This document shows, piece by piece, positions 37,167-49,109 of a DNA stretch of 64,000 nucleotides. Position 1 is the first letter of the stretch; each line of letters starts with the position of its first letter. The notes below the pieces were generated by a model, which worked only from the letters and a program-made list of their open reading frames with translations, was not told the origin of the DNA and did not search any database. The stretch lies in NCBI RefSeq assembly GCF_036323735.1, contig NC_086034.1, positions 16,498,501 to 16,562,500 on the forward strand, given 5' to 3'. This stretch comes from Rattus norvegicus (lineage: Eukaryota > Chordata > Mammalia > Rodentia > Muridae). A program made the position numbers and the translations under genes.

Positions 37167-37959
37167 GCTCAGCCTCTGAAGAAACTGGAATCAACTGCAT
37201 AGTTTGATAATGGCGGGATTTTTCCCAGGTTCCACAATACTGCAGGAATCGCCAGGAGAAGACAAGTTCCTACTGTCAATAAAAGCCAAAGACTCTCTTC
37301 CTCCTAAAGCTTATAACAGAAAGTGCTTCCTTTTCTCCACATTTCCATCACACTTTTAATCATTTTTTTAAAGAACCATTTCCTATATTGCCTTGATCCA
37401 TTTAAAGCACAATCCTGAATGTTTTCCCAAAGTCTCTGAACAAGACTCCAATCCTGAAGCCGGAAGAATAGAAGGCACCGTATCTAAGAGCGAATGTCTC
37501 TCTACAGTAACTGCCATACTTCCTGCATGAACTGCTTGTGCGCCTGTCACCTGATAATCACCTCTCCTGTCCCATGGGGACCTTCTCCTCTTAGCTTTAC
37601 AGATGAATGACATTAGATAACCTTTTCAAGTTCTCAAGGCTAGCAAAGGACAGAACTAAGATGATCCTGCCTTCAGACCTGAACTGCATCCACTTCCACT
37701 ATAGATATAGGATCCAAAAGAGGAGGCCGGGGAGGGAGGTATAGGGAAGTCTGACAGGTTGGAAAAGAAACAAAAAGTAACAAGTGATGGAAAGGTAAGT
37801 AAAATAAGGACATAAAAATCAAGGTTGAGGGAAAATGAAGTCACAGAATCTGTCATTGTCACAGAATCTGAAAAAAGTGACAAAACATACTTTATAAAGA
37901 TGACTAATACAGCTTCATGACACAAAGTTAATGTCCAAGATAACATGCCTATGTACCAC
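37167..37959. other. Unassigned intergenic sequence
   Basis: No gene or repeat recognised. Confidence 0.45.
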
Positions 37960-38231
37960 CAATAAGTAAACAGATCTTGAAACTAAAAGTATAATATCAC
38001 TTATATTAGCACTATATGAGGAAAACTGTGCCATAACATGAGAAAGTCAAAAGAAATAAATCACGATATTGTCTTCCTTTAGAAATTGGAAGATATAATG
38101 AAAGTCATCTGTTCTCTCTCCCATCACTGATCTGTAGATTCAGAAACCATCTCAGTCACAATCTCAGGACTTTATTCAGTGAATACTACCGAGCTAATTC
38201 TAAAATTTATGTAGAGAGGATAAGAAATAAT
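37960..38231 (+). mobile_element. Ancient L1 ORF2 relic (post-RT region)
   Basis: 'ctgatctgtagattcag' followed about 70 bases later by 'gagctaattctaaaatttat' matches the ORF2 segment just after the RT domain, seen in better copies at 48910-49040 and 56470-56570. It is highly mutated. A B1 interrupts or ends it. Confidence 0.5.
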
Positions 38232-38364
38232 ATCGCCCAGCGTAACAGCACTGGCTGTCCTGGAACACACTTTGTAGACTAGGCTACCTCGAACTTGCAG
38301 ACATCTTCTTGCCTCTGCCTCCTCAATACTGGGATTAAAGACTGGTGCCACCATCACCTAGCAG
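38232..38364 (-). mobile_element. B1 SINE, antisense
   Basis: The reverse B1 landmarks 'ctggctgtcctggaacac', 'ctttgtagactaggcta', 'cttgcctctgcctcctcaat' and 'actgggattaaag' are in the right order. B1 is 7SL RNA-derived. It is moderately diverged. Confidence 0.85.
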
Positions 38365-38389
38365 CAGATTCTTTTCTGAAATCTGAGCA

Positions 38390-39990
38390 AATAAATAAAT
38401 ATCTGAGCACAAGAGGCATTAGCCACAAACAGACAGAAAAGTCACTACATAAAATATTATAGTCAAAACTCTTAAAACTACAAAACAAAGAAGCAATATT
38501 AAAACCTTCAAAAAATCCCCACTTACTTACACAAGATTAGGAATGAAAATAGAAACCCTAAAGCCAGGAAACCATGGCATTTTACATTTCATTGGTGAGA
38601 TTAAGGAACTGCCAGCCAAGATGGCTACATCCAGCAAAGTTAACTTGCAAAATAGATGGAGAAATAAACAAATTCCAAGTCAAGTACAAACTGAAACAAG
38701 TCAGGGGTGCCAAGCCTTGACTGCAGAGATAAACACAGAGAGGGAAGAATGATGCTTTCAACCCCACAAGCGAAGGAAAGAATTAATTTCATCACAAGGA
38801 TAGATGAATAAGGAAGAAGTCTCTCAAGTTCATTTTCTTGTTACTATGCAAAAAAAAAATTCTTACGAAAACACTTAAGTAAGCAAAGGTTTATTGGTTC
38901 ACGGTGCACTGGTATGGTCCAGCATGGCAAGAAACTTAAGGCTGCTGGTGTGGGAAGCAGCTGGTCACATCACAATACATCAATAATCAAACATAGACAG
39001 CAATGAATGCCGCTAAGCAGAGTCCAGGACCCCAGTCAGGAAAAGTCTGCACCCATAATGGGTGGGTATTCCTCTTCCAATTAATGTGATCAAGGTTTGC
39101 TCCAAGGGCACAGCCGGAGGCCCATAACCCCGGTGATTAGAGAGTCTGTCAAGTTAACAACAAACGATAGAATCGATCATTTCTAAGTCAATAAACCAAC
39201 CAACTTCAAACTCAAACGAGGAGAAAGAAAAGACCAAGCAATAATTCCAATAACCAGGAGAGCAGCCAACCCAGTGGAGGATCAGCAAAGCCTTCTAATT
39301 AATAACACTTAAACGCGAATGGTCTTAAGTTTTCCAGCTAAATGGTGAAGAGAGCTGACCAGATTTTTACAGAGAGAGATCTAAGTATTTGTTACCTATC
39401 AGCATCAGTCAACTAAACACAGATTTGGAAGGAAAGGCTGGGGTCAATGCAGCGGGCAAGTGCGAGCCTCAAAGGGGTAAGGGTGGCTACACTTCTATCT
39501 ACTGCCTCAGACTACAAGCCAGCATTAGTCGAAGGGGGTAATCACTCTGTATTACTAAAAGGGACAATCATCAGGAAGACGCCACAATCATAAATACATT
39601 GCTGTACCCAATTTCATAAAACAAACACTACTGGGCATGAGAAGACAGAGAGGTCCAGATATAATCGAAGCCACAGACTTGACTGTGCCAGCCATACAAA
39701 ACTCAGCAAAGAAACTTCAAGATTGAATTGTGCCATGGATCAGAGATGTGACAACAGCCACAGAACATCCCTTCCAAGTGAAAAATACATTGTCCCCAAC
39801 AGCCCTTGGAACCTCATTTAAATCGATCACCTGGCAGGCCTAAAAGGAAATTATTAAAACGGATTAACTGGAGCAATTTCTTGTATCTTTGCAGATCACG
39901 ATAGAATAAAATCTCAAGCCAATAGCAAGAAAAATAAGAACACTGTAGGAATGCTTAGAATGTGAACAAGACTCTTGAACGTGGGTCATC
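38390..39990 (+). mobile_element. Ancient L1/HAL1-type relic: ORF1 C-terminus and endonuclease region
   Basis: The ORF1 C-terminal signature 'atccagcaaagttaactt...aaatagatggagaaataaa' (about 38628-38668) is followed after an inserted LTR by ORF2 endonuclease-region remnants: 'gctgaccagatttttac', 'atttgttacctatcagcat', 'cataaaacaaacactactgg' and 'catgagaagacagagaggtc'. Stops and indels are frequent. The LTR at 38834-39165 splits it. The extent of divergence fits an early mammalian element. Confidence 0.65.
38834..39165 (-). mobile_element. MaLR-type LTR family 1, antisense, inside the L1 relic
   Basis: The plus strand reads from 'ggtttattggttcacggtg' to 'gagagtctgtcaagttaaca'. The order and the AAGTTAACA end (reverse of TTGTCAA..) place it in family 1. 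It sits between the ORF1 and endonuclease remnants, so it inserted after that L1. Confidence 0.6.
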
Positions 39991-39992
39991 AT

Positions 39993-40322
39993 TGCGGTTT
40001 GAATAAAGTTCAATGCTTGAAAATGTTGTGTCCAGCTGGTGGCTCTGTTTGAGCCACTCACAGAGCCTTTAGAAGTCATAGCCTCATGGAGGAAATGTGT
40101 CCCTGTAGCCTGGCTTGAAGTATTTGCAGCCAGGAGGGTCTTAACTGCTTTCGGCTGCTTGCTCTGCTTGCTGACTGTCAGGCTTGTTTCACACTGCCTA
40201 ACTGCTATGCCTTCCCCACCATGATGGACTGTAACCCATCTGGACCTCTGTGCCAAAGTAAACCCTTCTCTCCTAAGTTGCTTTTTGTCAGGGTATTTTA
40301 TCACAGTAAGGAAAAAAAACAA
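39993..40322 (+). mobile_element. LTR-like repeat, family 2
   Basis: It begins 'tgcggtttgaataaagttc', has 'ttgtgtccagctggtggc', 'gctatgccttccccaccatg' and an AGTAAAC signal, and ends 'gtattttatcacagtaagg'. The 215-codon minus-strand frame (39864-40511) runs antisense across it and its flanks. It shows no conserved domain features by eye. Confidence 0.6.
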
Positions 40323-40860
40323 TAAGGCACTGCAGAAACCAGTGGAAAAACCTGAATATTTCTCATTTTGTCTTTTTATACTACCTCTAAGAGTATTTTG
40401 TCTATATCCTGTTTCTAATTCATTTTCACCCTTTTTAATGCTATATCTATACAATTTTGCTTTTGAAATTTTTCCTTTTTCTAATCCTTTGCATTTTCTT
40501 CTCTCCTCCATAAAATTATCTTCATCTCCTTTCTCCCTTTTTCTTTATTTAATCTTCCTTCTCTTCTCTTTCCATTTTTCCATACTTCCTTTACCTCATT
40601 CAAAATTTTCATGTTTACTCAAAATGGTCCCTACTCCCAAATAAAATTCATTACTCTTATCTCTTGCCATTTTATGGTTATTGGTGATATCAAGTGCTAG
40701 GATTAAAATTATTTTCAGTATATTTCTCCATGTTGTAAAGATGGATGCTGCTGCTGCTGTAGTAGAAGGCTGCTTTCTCTTCTCTGAATGTCAGTGGGAA
40801 TTAAACCATAGAGGATAGGTTTCCAAATAAGGTCCATAAATAACAAAGAAGAGATAACTG
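40323..40860. other. Unassigned sequence, pyrimidine-rich at 40360-40640
   Basis: About 280 bases are strongly C/T-rich without a regular unit, giving a 119-codon spurious frame. No repeat family is recognised. Confidence 0.45.
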
Positions 40861-41550
40861 TAAATTTAACTTTTATTTGACTAATGTAACAGTCATCTTG
40901 GAGGCTTACTACTGAATAAACTCATCCCGTCTAGCTCTTTTTGAACTCTGGCTGGCTGGTTCAACTCAACCATTCTGGCTCAAACTCCTTTCTCTCCAAG
41001 CCAAATGTTTCATTGGCTTCTCTGAGCTTCTGGATTTCTCTGCTTGGCCTCAAACTAATTTTGGCAGTTTGCTCCATTCTTCTGTCTCTTACTTATTCTC
41101 TGGCTTTAATTACCTCTGCTGACCTGCACTGAGCTGCATGAACTCATGAACAAACTCAATTCCACTGCACTGCACACACTTCACTAACTCCAAACTGTCT
41201 CCCTGCACTGGACTTAGCCTCCCTTTCCTGTTCGTTCTCATAAGATTTGGGCATATCTTATCTCTGACTCATCCTGTCAAGTCTTCCTCTGATTTGTTAC
41301 TGTGTCATCCCCTGAATTATATAATACTTTCAAGCACGGCTACCTCCTTCTATAAACTAACTTTAACTTAAAGGTGTGTACTAAGAGCATGTCTGCATTC
41401 CAGCTGTATCACACAGACGTAGGTCTTTGGATGTGATCCCTTGCTAGAGCAGCCATGTTGCTGACTTACAATTCTACAGAGACAAAATGAAGACATGTAT
41501 AGATCCCAACACAACAATGCTAAGAGCATGAAATTCTGAACAGAACACAA
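40861..41550. mobile_element. Unnamed dispersed rodent repeat (LTR/RMER-like)
   Basis: The C/T-rich sequence with 'ttctgagcttctggatttctc', 'gctgacctgcactgagctgc', 'agatttgggcatatctta' and 'aaaggtgtgtactaagagc' is familiar as a dispersed rodent repeat, probably ERV-related. I cannot give its name or orientation with confidence. Confidence 0.4.
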
Positions 41551-41696
41551 CAAAATATAGTAACTCCCTAACTACTGTATATAAAATATTGGATTTGACA
41601 AATTGTTGGACATAGATTTCATTAGCTTACAAGTAAAAAGCCATGAGTGATTTAGAAGGTGCTACCACAAAGATACAATTTTCCATCTAGGACCTA

Positions 41697-42745
41697 AAGC
41701 CTCTCACATCCCAGGTCTCTGAGACATTCTAGATGTTTCAGCATCCCCACTCCTCATCCCCCATTCCCAGAAGTCACATATTTTCATTCATTCTCCTGGC
41801 CCTCTTGACTTCTCTCCTGTCTTGCCCATACCTGATCTTTTTCCCCTTTTCCCCTCCCCCTCCTTTCTCCCACCCAGATCCCTCACTCACTCTTCCTCCT
41901 GTGATTATTTTGTTCCCACTTCTAAGTGTGATTGAAACATCCTCACTTGGGCCTTCCTTCTTGTTTAACTTCCTAGGGTCTGTGGGGTATATCATGGGTA
42001 TTGTGTTCTTTTTGGCTAATACCCATTTATTCATGAGTACATTATATGCATGTCCTTTTGGGTCTGAGTTACCTCACTCAAGATGATATTTTGTAGCTCC
42101 ATCCATTTGCCTGCACGATTCATGATGTCCTTGTTTTAATAGCTGAATAATATTCCATTGTGTAAATGAACCATATTTTCTGTATCCATTCTTCAGTTGA
42201 GGGTTGCTTCCAGTGTTTTGGCTATTACAAATAAGGCTATTATGAACATAGTGGAGCACATATACTTGTCGTATGGTAGAGCATCTTTTAAGTATGTGCT
42301 CCGGAGCAGTATAGGTGGGTCTTGAGGAAATAGAACTATTTCCAATTTTTTTGAGGAACTGGATTTAATAGAAGAGAAAGTGGGAATATCCTTGAATGAA
42401 TTGGTTTAGGAGACAAGTCCCTGAACAAAACACTAATGGCTCAGGCTCTAAGATCAACAATTGATAAATGGGACCTCTTGAAACTGAAAAGCTTCTGTAA
42501 GGCAAAGGACACTGTCATTAGGAGGAAATGGCAGCCTATAGATTGGGGAAAGAACTTCACTTACCCTACATCTGGCAAAGGGTTAATATCCAAAATATAT
42601 AAAGAAGATAGATTCCAATAAATTCAATAACCCAACTAAAATGTGGGGTTCAGAGCTAAACAAAGAATTCTCAACAAAGGAAATTAGAATGGCTGAGAAG
42701 TACTTAAAGAAATGTTCAATATCCTTAGTCATCAGGGATATTGAG
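41697..42745 (-). mobile_element. L1 (Lx-type) fragment with inverted 5' part
   Basis: From 41697 to about 42358 the element is antisense: 3' UTR first, then the ORF2 C-terminus ('ctgtatccattcttcagttg', 'atagctgaataatattcc'). At about 42360 it flips to sense: 'aaacactaatggctcaggct' and 'cttctgtaaggcaaaggaca' are ORF2 sequence that should lie just upstream. The intact sense copy at 56990-57420 shows the same order uninverted. About 190 bases seem lost at the switch. The distal 3' UTR and polyA are missing on the left. Confidence 0.8.
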
Positions 42746-43185
42746 ATTTTAAAAGTAAAAACAAATAGAAAATTTGACAGTAAAAAGTTCAATGAATCAA
42801 AATTAAAAATAGTAAAAAATTAAATAGTCAAAAAAAATCACCAAAAGACTTGACCAAGAAAAAAAAAGAATACCAGGATATAGGACTGCACAGAAGAAAT
42901 AATACAGCAAAATTTCATGAGGGAAAAGTAATAGTCAAAATGTCTAGGACCTTTAGGATAGTATCAAGAAACCAAACCTAAGAATTTTTAGAACATATGA
43001 AGGAGCAAACAGAAACATAAAAGCTTGCAGACTTATTCAATGAAGCTTTATCATAAAACTCCAAATCAAAAAGAGAAATGGGCATTCATTGGACATTCAT
43101 TTAGAACTTCAGATAAACATGAGGGTGGGTGAAGGAAAAGGAAAGGATCAAAATATAGTATATGTAAAAAATAGATTAATTTTTT

Positions 43186-43288
43186 TTGTTGTTGATTCTT
43201 TTTTTTTTTTTTTCGGAGCTGGGGACCGAACCCAGGGCCTTGCGCTTCCTAAGCAAGCGCTCTACCACTGAGCTAAATCCCCAACCCC
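43186..43288 (-). mobile_element. Young ID SINE, antisense, with target-site duplication
   Basis: A T-rich tail (43186-43213) is followed by the full ID body in reverse, 'cggagctggggaccgaaccc' to 'gctaaatccccaacccc'. A perfect 13-bp duplication AGATTAATTTTTT lies at 43173-43185 and 43289-43301. It inserted into the ancient L1 ORF1 region. Confidence 0.96.
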
Positions 43289-44336
43289 AGATTAATTTTT
43301 TAAAAAGTAAAAATAAAATAAAACAAAAAGGCAGACAATCCTCCGAGTAGGGGAGAATGACCTTTTATATTACAGAATGACTATGTAATCAAACAAGTGT
43401 TTGGGGGCCATATCCAGTCCCACAAATTGCACACATCTACAAGAAGTAGCAAAGCTTTTTTTTTTTAATGTGTGGTTTAACGAAGAGCCTCTCCATAACT
43501 TGTCACAATTAAGATTTCCAAATTTCGAAGCTAAAACACAATAGTAAAACTATAAGGGGGAAATTCAACTTAAAAGACATATATTGTAGAATAATATCTG
43601 ATTTCTCACTAGCAACTCTTGGCTAGAAAAGCACCAAGGAAGGGACAGCATACCTTTAAAGTAAACACCTATAAACCCAAACTGCTATATCCAGCAATGG
43701 TATCATTTTTAAAAATGATAGAGAAATAAGAACACTTCACAGAAGGTACAAGAAAAGGAGGTTTGTGAACAGCATGCCAACATGGCAGAAGATTCTTAAA
43801 GGAATATTATACACAAAGGTGGAATAAAAAAAACTCTCTCAACCATGAGAGCACAGAAAAAATAAGAATAAATTTCATGAAGGGACTAGAAGAATAAAGG
43901 AGAATTAGGAAAGAATTATTATGTTCAGAACAATAAAACTAGAAAGTCTACACTACTAATATGGGAGGAAGAATGAAAAGAATCTGACCAAGCAGAAAAA
44001 CAGTCAAATTATAGGGGTTAATAAATACCTCTCAATATTCAATATACCTTATACGTAAAGGGCTCAAACTCACAAAGAAAGGTACACACTAATGACTAGA
44101 TTTAAGGACATGAACCAACTGTCCATCATTTCTAAGAACCATTTCTCAACCAGTAAAGACATAAGGAGACAGAGAGATCAAAGGCTAGAGAGCAATCAAT
44201 CAAGTGACCAGGGGCTGAAATAAGCTGTCACAGCAAGGCTGACATGATAAAGTACATTTGAGATCAAAACTAGAAGCGATCAAGGCAGCCAGTGTGCATT
44301 AATAAGTAGAAAAAATTAATCAAGAAGAGACAACGA

Positions 44337-44640
44337 TGGCTGGGGAGATGGCTCAGTAGACAGACCAGAGTGACCAGGTCAGTACCCACATAAATACTCT
44401 GTAGGTGTGGTAGTGCACCTATAAGTCTAGCACTATACATCAGACAGGAGATCCTTGGAACAAAGTTTAGCTAGACTAGCAATATAAGCAAGTGCTGGGT
44501 TCAATTGACCTTGCTCAATGAATAATGTAAAGAAAGACTAAAACAGATGCCCCACATTTACCTCAGCCTATAGTTTATGACATGCACGCATATGCACCAC
44601 ATACAGAGGCACATGCAAAGAGAAAAGAAGAAGCAATAGC
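44337..44640 (+). mobile_element. Old tRNA-derived SINE (B2/B4-like)
   Basis: Head 'tggctggggagatggctcag', then 'gtgtggtagtgcacctataa', and a CA/A-rich 3' end 'cacgcatatgcaccac'. It is diverged and longer than B2 because of a composite body. It interrupts the ancient L1. Confidence 0.6.
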
Positions 44641-45424
44641 AAGTACCTACATATTTAATGGTGAAGCCTCCAAATTCATTTTTAAAGGACCCTTATGCAT
44701 ATAAAGCCTCAACCGCTTTCGGATACAATCATAGTTGGTGATTTTAATACCACACAGTCACCTTTAGATGGGACAACCCAATAAAAGCAAACCAAGACAC
44801 TTCAGAAGTGAATTATACTATATGTCAGATGGGTTTAACAAATACCTATGGAGTATTCTATCCAATAAATAGAGAATACACATTATCTCAGGACTCACAG
44901 AACCCTCTCTAAACTAGACCCCATTACACGTGAGAAAGCCTGCCTTATGAAATACAAAAGGATTCAATAATATCTTGTGTTGTATTAAATAATAGTGAGC
45001 TACACCCAGAAATTAGTAATAAAGGAAGCTACCAGCACTATACAAACAAGTAGGACCTGAACAATACATTCTTGACTGACAAGTGGGTTGTCAAAGAACT
45101 CAAGAAGGTAACGTTCAAATCTCTAGAATAGAATACAAATACAACTTACCAGAATTTTGGAATAATGATGAGACATTTGTGAAAGGAAAGTTTATTGCTA
45201 AGTAGTTACATTCAATATCAGACAGAGCTTAAATAAATAAGCCAGTTGTGAACCCCAAGGTCCTAAAAAGGCAACAAACAAAGCAGTCGATGGCAAAACA
45301 TAATAAAACATGAGGTCTATATTAATAAAATGCAGACTAAAAGAACAATTCATAGAATTGATGCAACAAAAAGGAAGTTCTTTGAACAGTCAAGGTTGCT
45401 AGTCTAGTTTCCTTTGTGTCTTAT

Positions 45425-46188
45425 ACTTAACTTCTTTTCTTTTGTTTATTATTTTTATTTCTTTTTTCAGTCCAGTGGATGCCTGACTCCCATTCTGCCT
45501 CCCACAGTTCCTCATACCATTCCTCTTCCCCCTGTCTCCAAGAGGATGTCCCCGCACCCCATTCCCTGAGGCCTCAAGTCTCTTGAGTGTTAGGCATGTC
45601 TTCTCCCACTGAGGTCAGACCGGGCAGTCCTCTTCTATATGTGTGCTGGAGGCCTCAGACCAGCTTGTGTAATCTACCGGGTTTGGTGGCTCAGTGTCTG
45701 AGAGATCTCAGTGGTCCGAGTTAGTTGAGACTGCTGGTCTTCCTATGAGGTCGCCCTCCCCTTCAGCTTTTTTCAGCTTTTCCCTAATTCAACCATAGGG
45801 GTCCCCAGCTTCAGTCCAGTGGTTGTGTTTAAGTATCTGCTCTGTCTCCATCAGTTGCTTGTTGGGCTTCTTGGAGGACAGTCATGCTAGGCTCTTGTCT
45901 ATAAGCACATCATAGCATCAGTAATAATGTCAGGCCTTGGAGCCTCCCCTTGAGATGGATTCCAAGTTGGGCCAGTCACTGGACATCTTTTTCCTCAATT
46001 TCTTCTTCATTTTGTTCCTGCAGCTCTCTTAGATAGAAACAATCCTGGGACAGAGTTTATGACTGTGGGATGGCAACCCCATTCCTCCTCTTAATGCCCT
46101 GTCTTTGTACTGGAGGTGGACTCTATAAGTTCCCTCTCCCCACTATTGGATATTTCATCTAAGGTTCCTCCCTTTGAGTCCTGAGAGT
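45425..46188 (-). mobile_element. L1 (Lx-type) 3' UTR fragment, antisense
   Basis: The T-rich left end is the reversed polyA. Then come 'ttgagtgttaggcatgtctt', 'cagtgtctgagagatctcag', 'ggacagagtttatgactgtg' and 'cctttgagtcctgagag', where it stops. It belongs to the same 3' UTR subfamily as 25264-26109 and provides the uninverted reference for that copy. Confidence 0.9.
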
Positions 46189-46189
46189 A

Positions 46190-46416
46190 AGTGACAAGTC
46201 TATTACTGATTCAGAGCAGAAGTCAAGCAAGATACAAAACCATAATCAAGGAGGAATGTTGCTTACCTGTTTGTTCTCAGGGTCACATACAACTATCGCT
46301 GTTACACCTGCTTAGGAATGAAACTACCCACAGTGGATTGGACCCTCCCACATCAATTACCAACCAGAAAAGATCTCCCACAGACATGTCCAAAGCCACT
46401 CTGAAGGAGGCAGGTT
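46190..46416 (-). mobile_element. MaLR-type LTR family 1 fragment, antisense
   Basis: 'ggaggaatgttgcttacc', 'gaaactacccacagtggatt', 'ccctcccacatcaattacc' follow the reverse family-1 order (compare 32797-33134). It lies exactly between two L1 3' ends. Confidence 0.6.
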
Positions 46417-46423
46417 TTTCTTT

Positions 46424-49041
46424 CCGTTTTTTCTTTTTCTTTTAATTAATTAATTCATTTATTTAGTTTACTTCCAATAACAAACTCATTTTCCCAAAGC
46501 AACCTCCTTCCTTTCTCTTCAAAGAGGGGAAGCATCTCCCGGATATTCAGCCTCCTTGGTATATCAAGATGCTTTAGGACTAGGCATATCTTCTCCTATT
46601 GAAGCTAAACAAGGCAGCACAGAAAGGGATTCAAAGGCAGGAGTTAGAAACAGCTCCTGATGTTAGGATACCCACATGAAGACCTAGCTGTACATCTAGA
46701 ATCTATGTGTAGGGGGCCTAAGTCATACCTATGCATGCTCAGTGGTTGGTGGTTCAATCTCTTTGAGCCTCTGTGGGCCCAGGTTAGTTGATTCTGTAGG
46801 TTTCTTGTGGTGTCCTTGACCTCTCTGGCTCCTTCAGTCCTTCCTCTCCTATTCTACAAGATTCCCTGGGCTCTACTTGACATTTACCTGTGGGTCTCTG
46901 CATCTGTTTCCATCTGCTGCTAGGTGAAGCCTCTCAGATGACAGCTATGATAGGCTTCTGTCTGCAAGTATAACAAATATCACTAATAGTGTCAGGGGTG
47001 GGCTATTATCTCATGGAATTTGTCTCAAGCTGGGCCAGTCATTGGCTGGTTATTCCCTTAATTTCTGCTCAATCTTTATCCCTGAATATCTTGTAGGCAG
47101 AAAAAAATTGTAGATGGGAGGTTTTGTAGCCAAGTTGGTGTCCCCATTCCTCTATTGGAAATCTTGCTGAGTTATAGGAGGTGACCATTTCAGGTTCAAT
47201 ATCTTCTATTGCTAGTAGTCGTACCATGGGTCACCCTCATAGATTCCTGAGAGTTTCCATTGTCCTAGGTTTCTAGCTTGTTCCAGAGATGCCCTCCCAC
47301 TAACTCTAGTTCTCTCTCCCTGTTTTCTCTCCCTCTGTCCTTCCTAGATTTGAACAGTCCTGTTCCCTCCCCTTCTCCTCTCTCATCCTGTTCCCTCCTT
47401 TCATCCACGCTGACCCAAGTATCCTCCCTTGAGCTTGCCTTGTTACTTAGTTTCTTTGGGTCTGTGGATTATAGCATGGTTATACTATAACTCATGACTA
47501 AGATCTACTTATAAGTGAGTACGTAGACCATGTTTGTCTTTCTTAATCTTGGTTACATTACACTGGGTATTTTCTAGTTCCATCCATTTCCCTACAAATT
47601 ACAATAGCAGAGTAATATTTCATTGTGCAAATTTTCTTTATCCATTCGTCAGTTGAGGGACATCTGGGTTATTTCCAGTTTCTGGCTATTATGAATAAAG
47701 CTGCTATGACTGTAGTTAAGCAAGTGTCCTTGTGGTATGGACATCTTTTGGGTATATGCCCAGGAGTGGTATAGCTGAGTCTTGAGGTAGAATTACTCCC
47801 AATATTCTGAGAACCCACCAAATTGATTCCCAAAGTGGTTTTCCAAGTTAGCTCTCCCACCAGCAGTGGATGAGGGATGTTCCCCTTACTCCACATCCTC
47901 ACCAGCACGAGCTGTCACTTGAGTTTTGATCTTAGCCATTCTAAGGGGTTTAAGCTGTAATCTCAGAGTTGCTTTGGTTTGAATTTCTCTGGTGACTAGG
48001 GATATTGTGCATCTCTTTAAGGGCTTTCGAGCTATTAGAGAATCTTCTGTTGAAATTTTTCCGTTTATCTCTGTACCCCATTTTTAAACGAGGTTATTTG
48101 GTTTATTGATGTCTAATTCCTTGAGTTCTTTATACATTTTGTAAAACAACCCTCTGTCAGATGTAGGGTTGTTGAAGATCTTTTCCCATTCTATAGACCT
48201 GAGATGTTGGTGTTCTGTTCGGAAATGGTCTCCTCTGCCAATGCATCCGAGACAATTTCCCATTTAGATTTCGTGTATCCCATTTATGGTGAGGTCTTAC
48301 AAATTCCACTTAGATTTGAGTTCTGTGCAAGGTGATACATATGGATTTATTAGCATTTTCTACATGATGACATACAGTCAGAGCAGCACAATTTGTGGAA
48401 GATGATTTCTTTTTTCCATTGTACTGTTTTGACTTCTTCATCAAACACCAAGTTTCTGAAGAAGTGTGGGTTTACTTCTGGGTCAGTCTGTCTGTTTTTG
48501 TGTCAATCCCTCATGGTTTTTATTACTAGTGCTCTGTAACACCATTTGAAATCAGGGATGATGATATTTCCAGAAGTTCCTTTGTTATACAGGGTTGTTT
48601 TAGGATTCCTAGGTTTTTGCTAGTATGCATAAGTGACTCCAAATTTTTACCAAAGAACAGCTACAGCTGATATATACTTTTGGCAAAGTGAGTGGATACA
48701 AAATTAACTCAGTAGCATCCCTTTATACAAATAATAAGTGGGTTAAAAAGGAAATTAGGAAAACAAAACCCTTTATAATAGCCACAAATAATATAAAATA
48801 TCTTGGTGCAACTCTAACCAAGCAACTAAAAGAAATGTTTGAGAAGAACTTCAAGTCTATGAAGGAAATATTTGAAGAAGATATCTGAAGATGAAAAGAT
48901 CCTCCTTGCTCATGGATCAGTAGGATTAACATAGTGAAAATGGCCATCTTACCACAGTCAATCTTCATATTCAATGCAATTTCCACCAAAATTCCAACAC
49001 AATTCTTTACAGACCTTGAAAGAGTAATATTCAACTTCATA
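46424..49041 (-). mobile_element. L1 (Lx-type) with 3' UTR, ORF2 C-terminus and inverted 5' part
   Basis: A T-rich tail at 46424 is followed by an antisense 3' UTR to about 47500 and antisense ORF2 C-terminus to about 48631 ('ctttatccattcgtcagttg', 'gatattgtgcatctctttaa'). At about 48632 the strand flips to sense ORF2 ('aagtgactccaaatttttac' to 'ttcaacttcatatgg' at 49041). In the uninverted copy at 56140-56590 the last bases of the sense part are followed directly by the first bases of the antisense part, so the switch lost almost nothing. ORF2 has many stops. It interrupts an ancient sense L1. Confidence 0.88.
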
Positions 49042-49109
49042 TGGGGTCAGGTTTTTCAGCTGAAGTACTCTTTTTCTCATGGATGCCAAATTGACAACCA
49101 AAATTAGCT

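Larger units (their letters stand above)
42840..45400 (+). mobile_element. Ancient L1 relic, first part (ORF1 to ORF2 endonuclease/linker)
   Basis: Sense-strand ORF1 C-terminal remnants ('ctgctatatccagcaatgg' and 'aatgatagagaaataagaac' near 43680-43725, 'gcagaagattcttaaagg') are followed by ORF2 endonuclease remnants ('gttggtgattttaatacc' near 44734, 'gaatacacattatctcagg') and the linker ('aggaagttctttgaac' near 45372-45387). An ID and an old SINE interrupt it. It appears to resume at about 49110, after the younger L1 block. Confidence 0.65.

Noticed and set aside
39864..40511. 215-codon minus-strand open frame, the longest in the window
   Set aside because: It runs antisense over an LTR-like repeat and its flanks, has mixed low-complexity and no motif, and no splice or promoter context.
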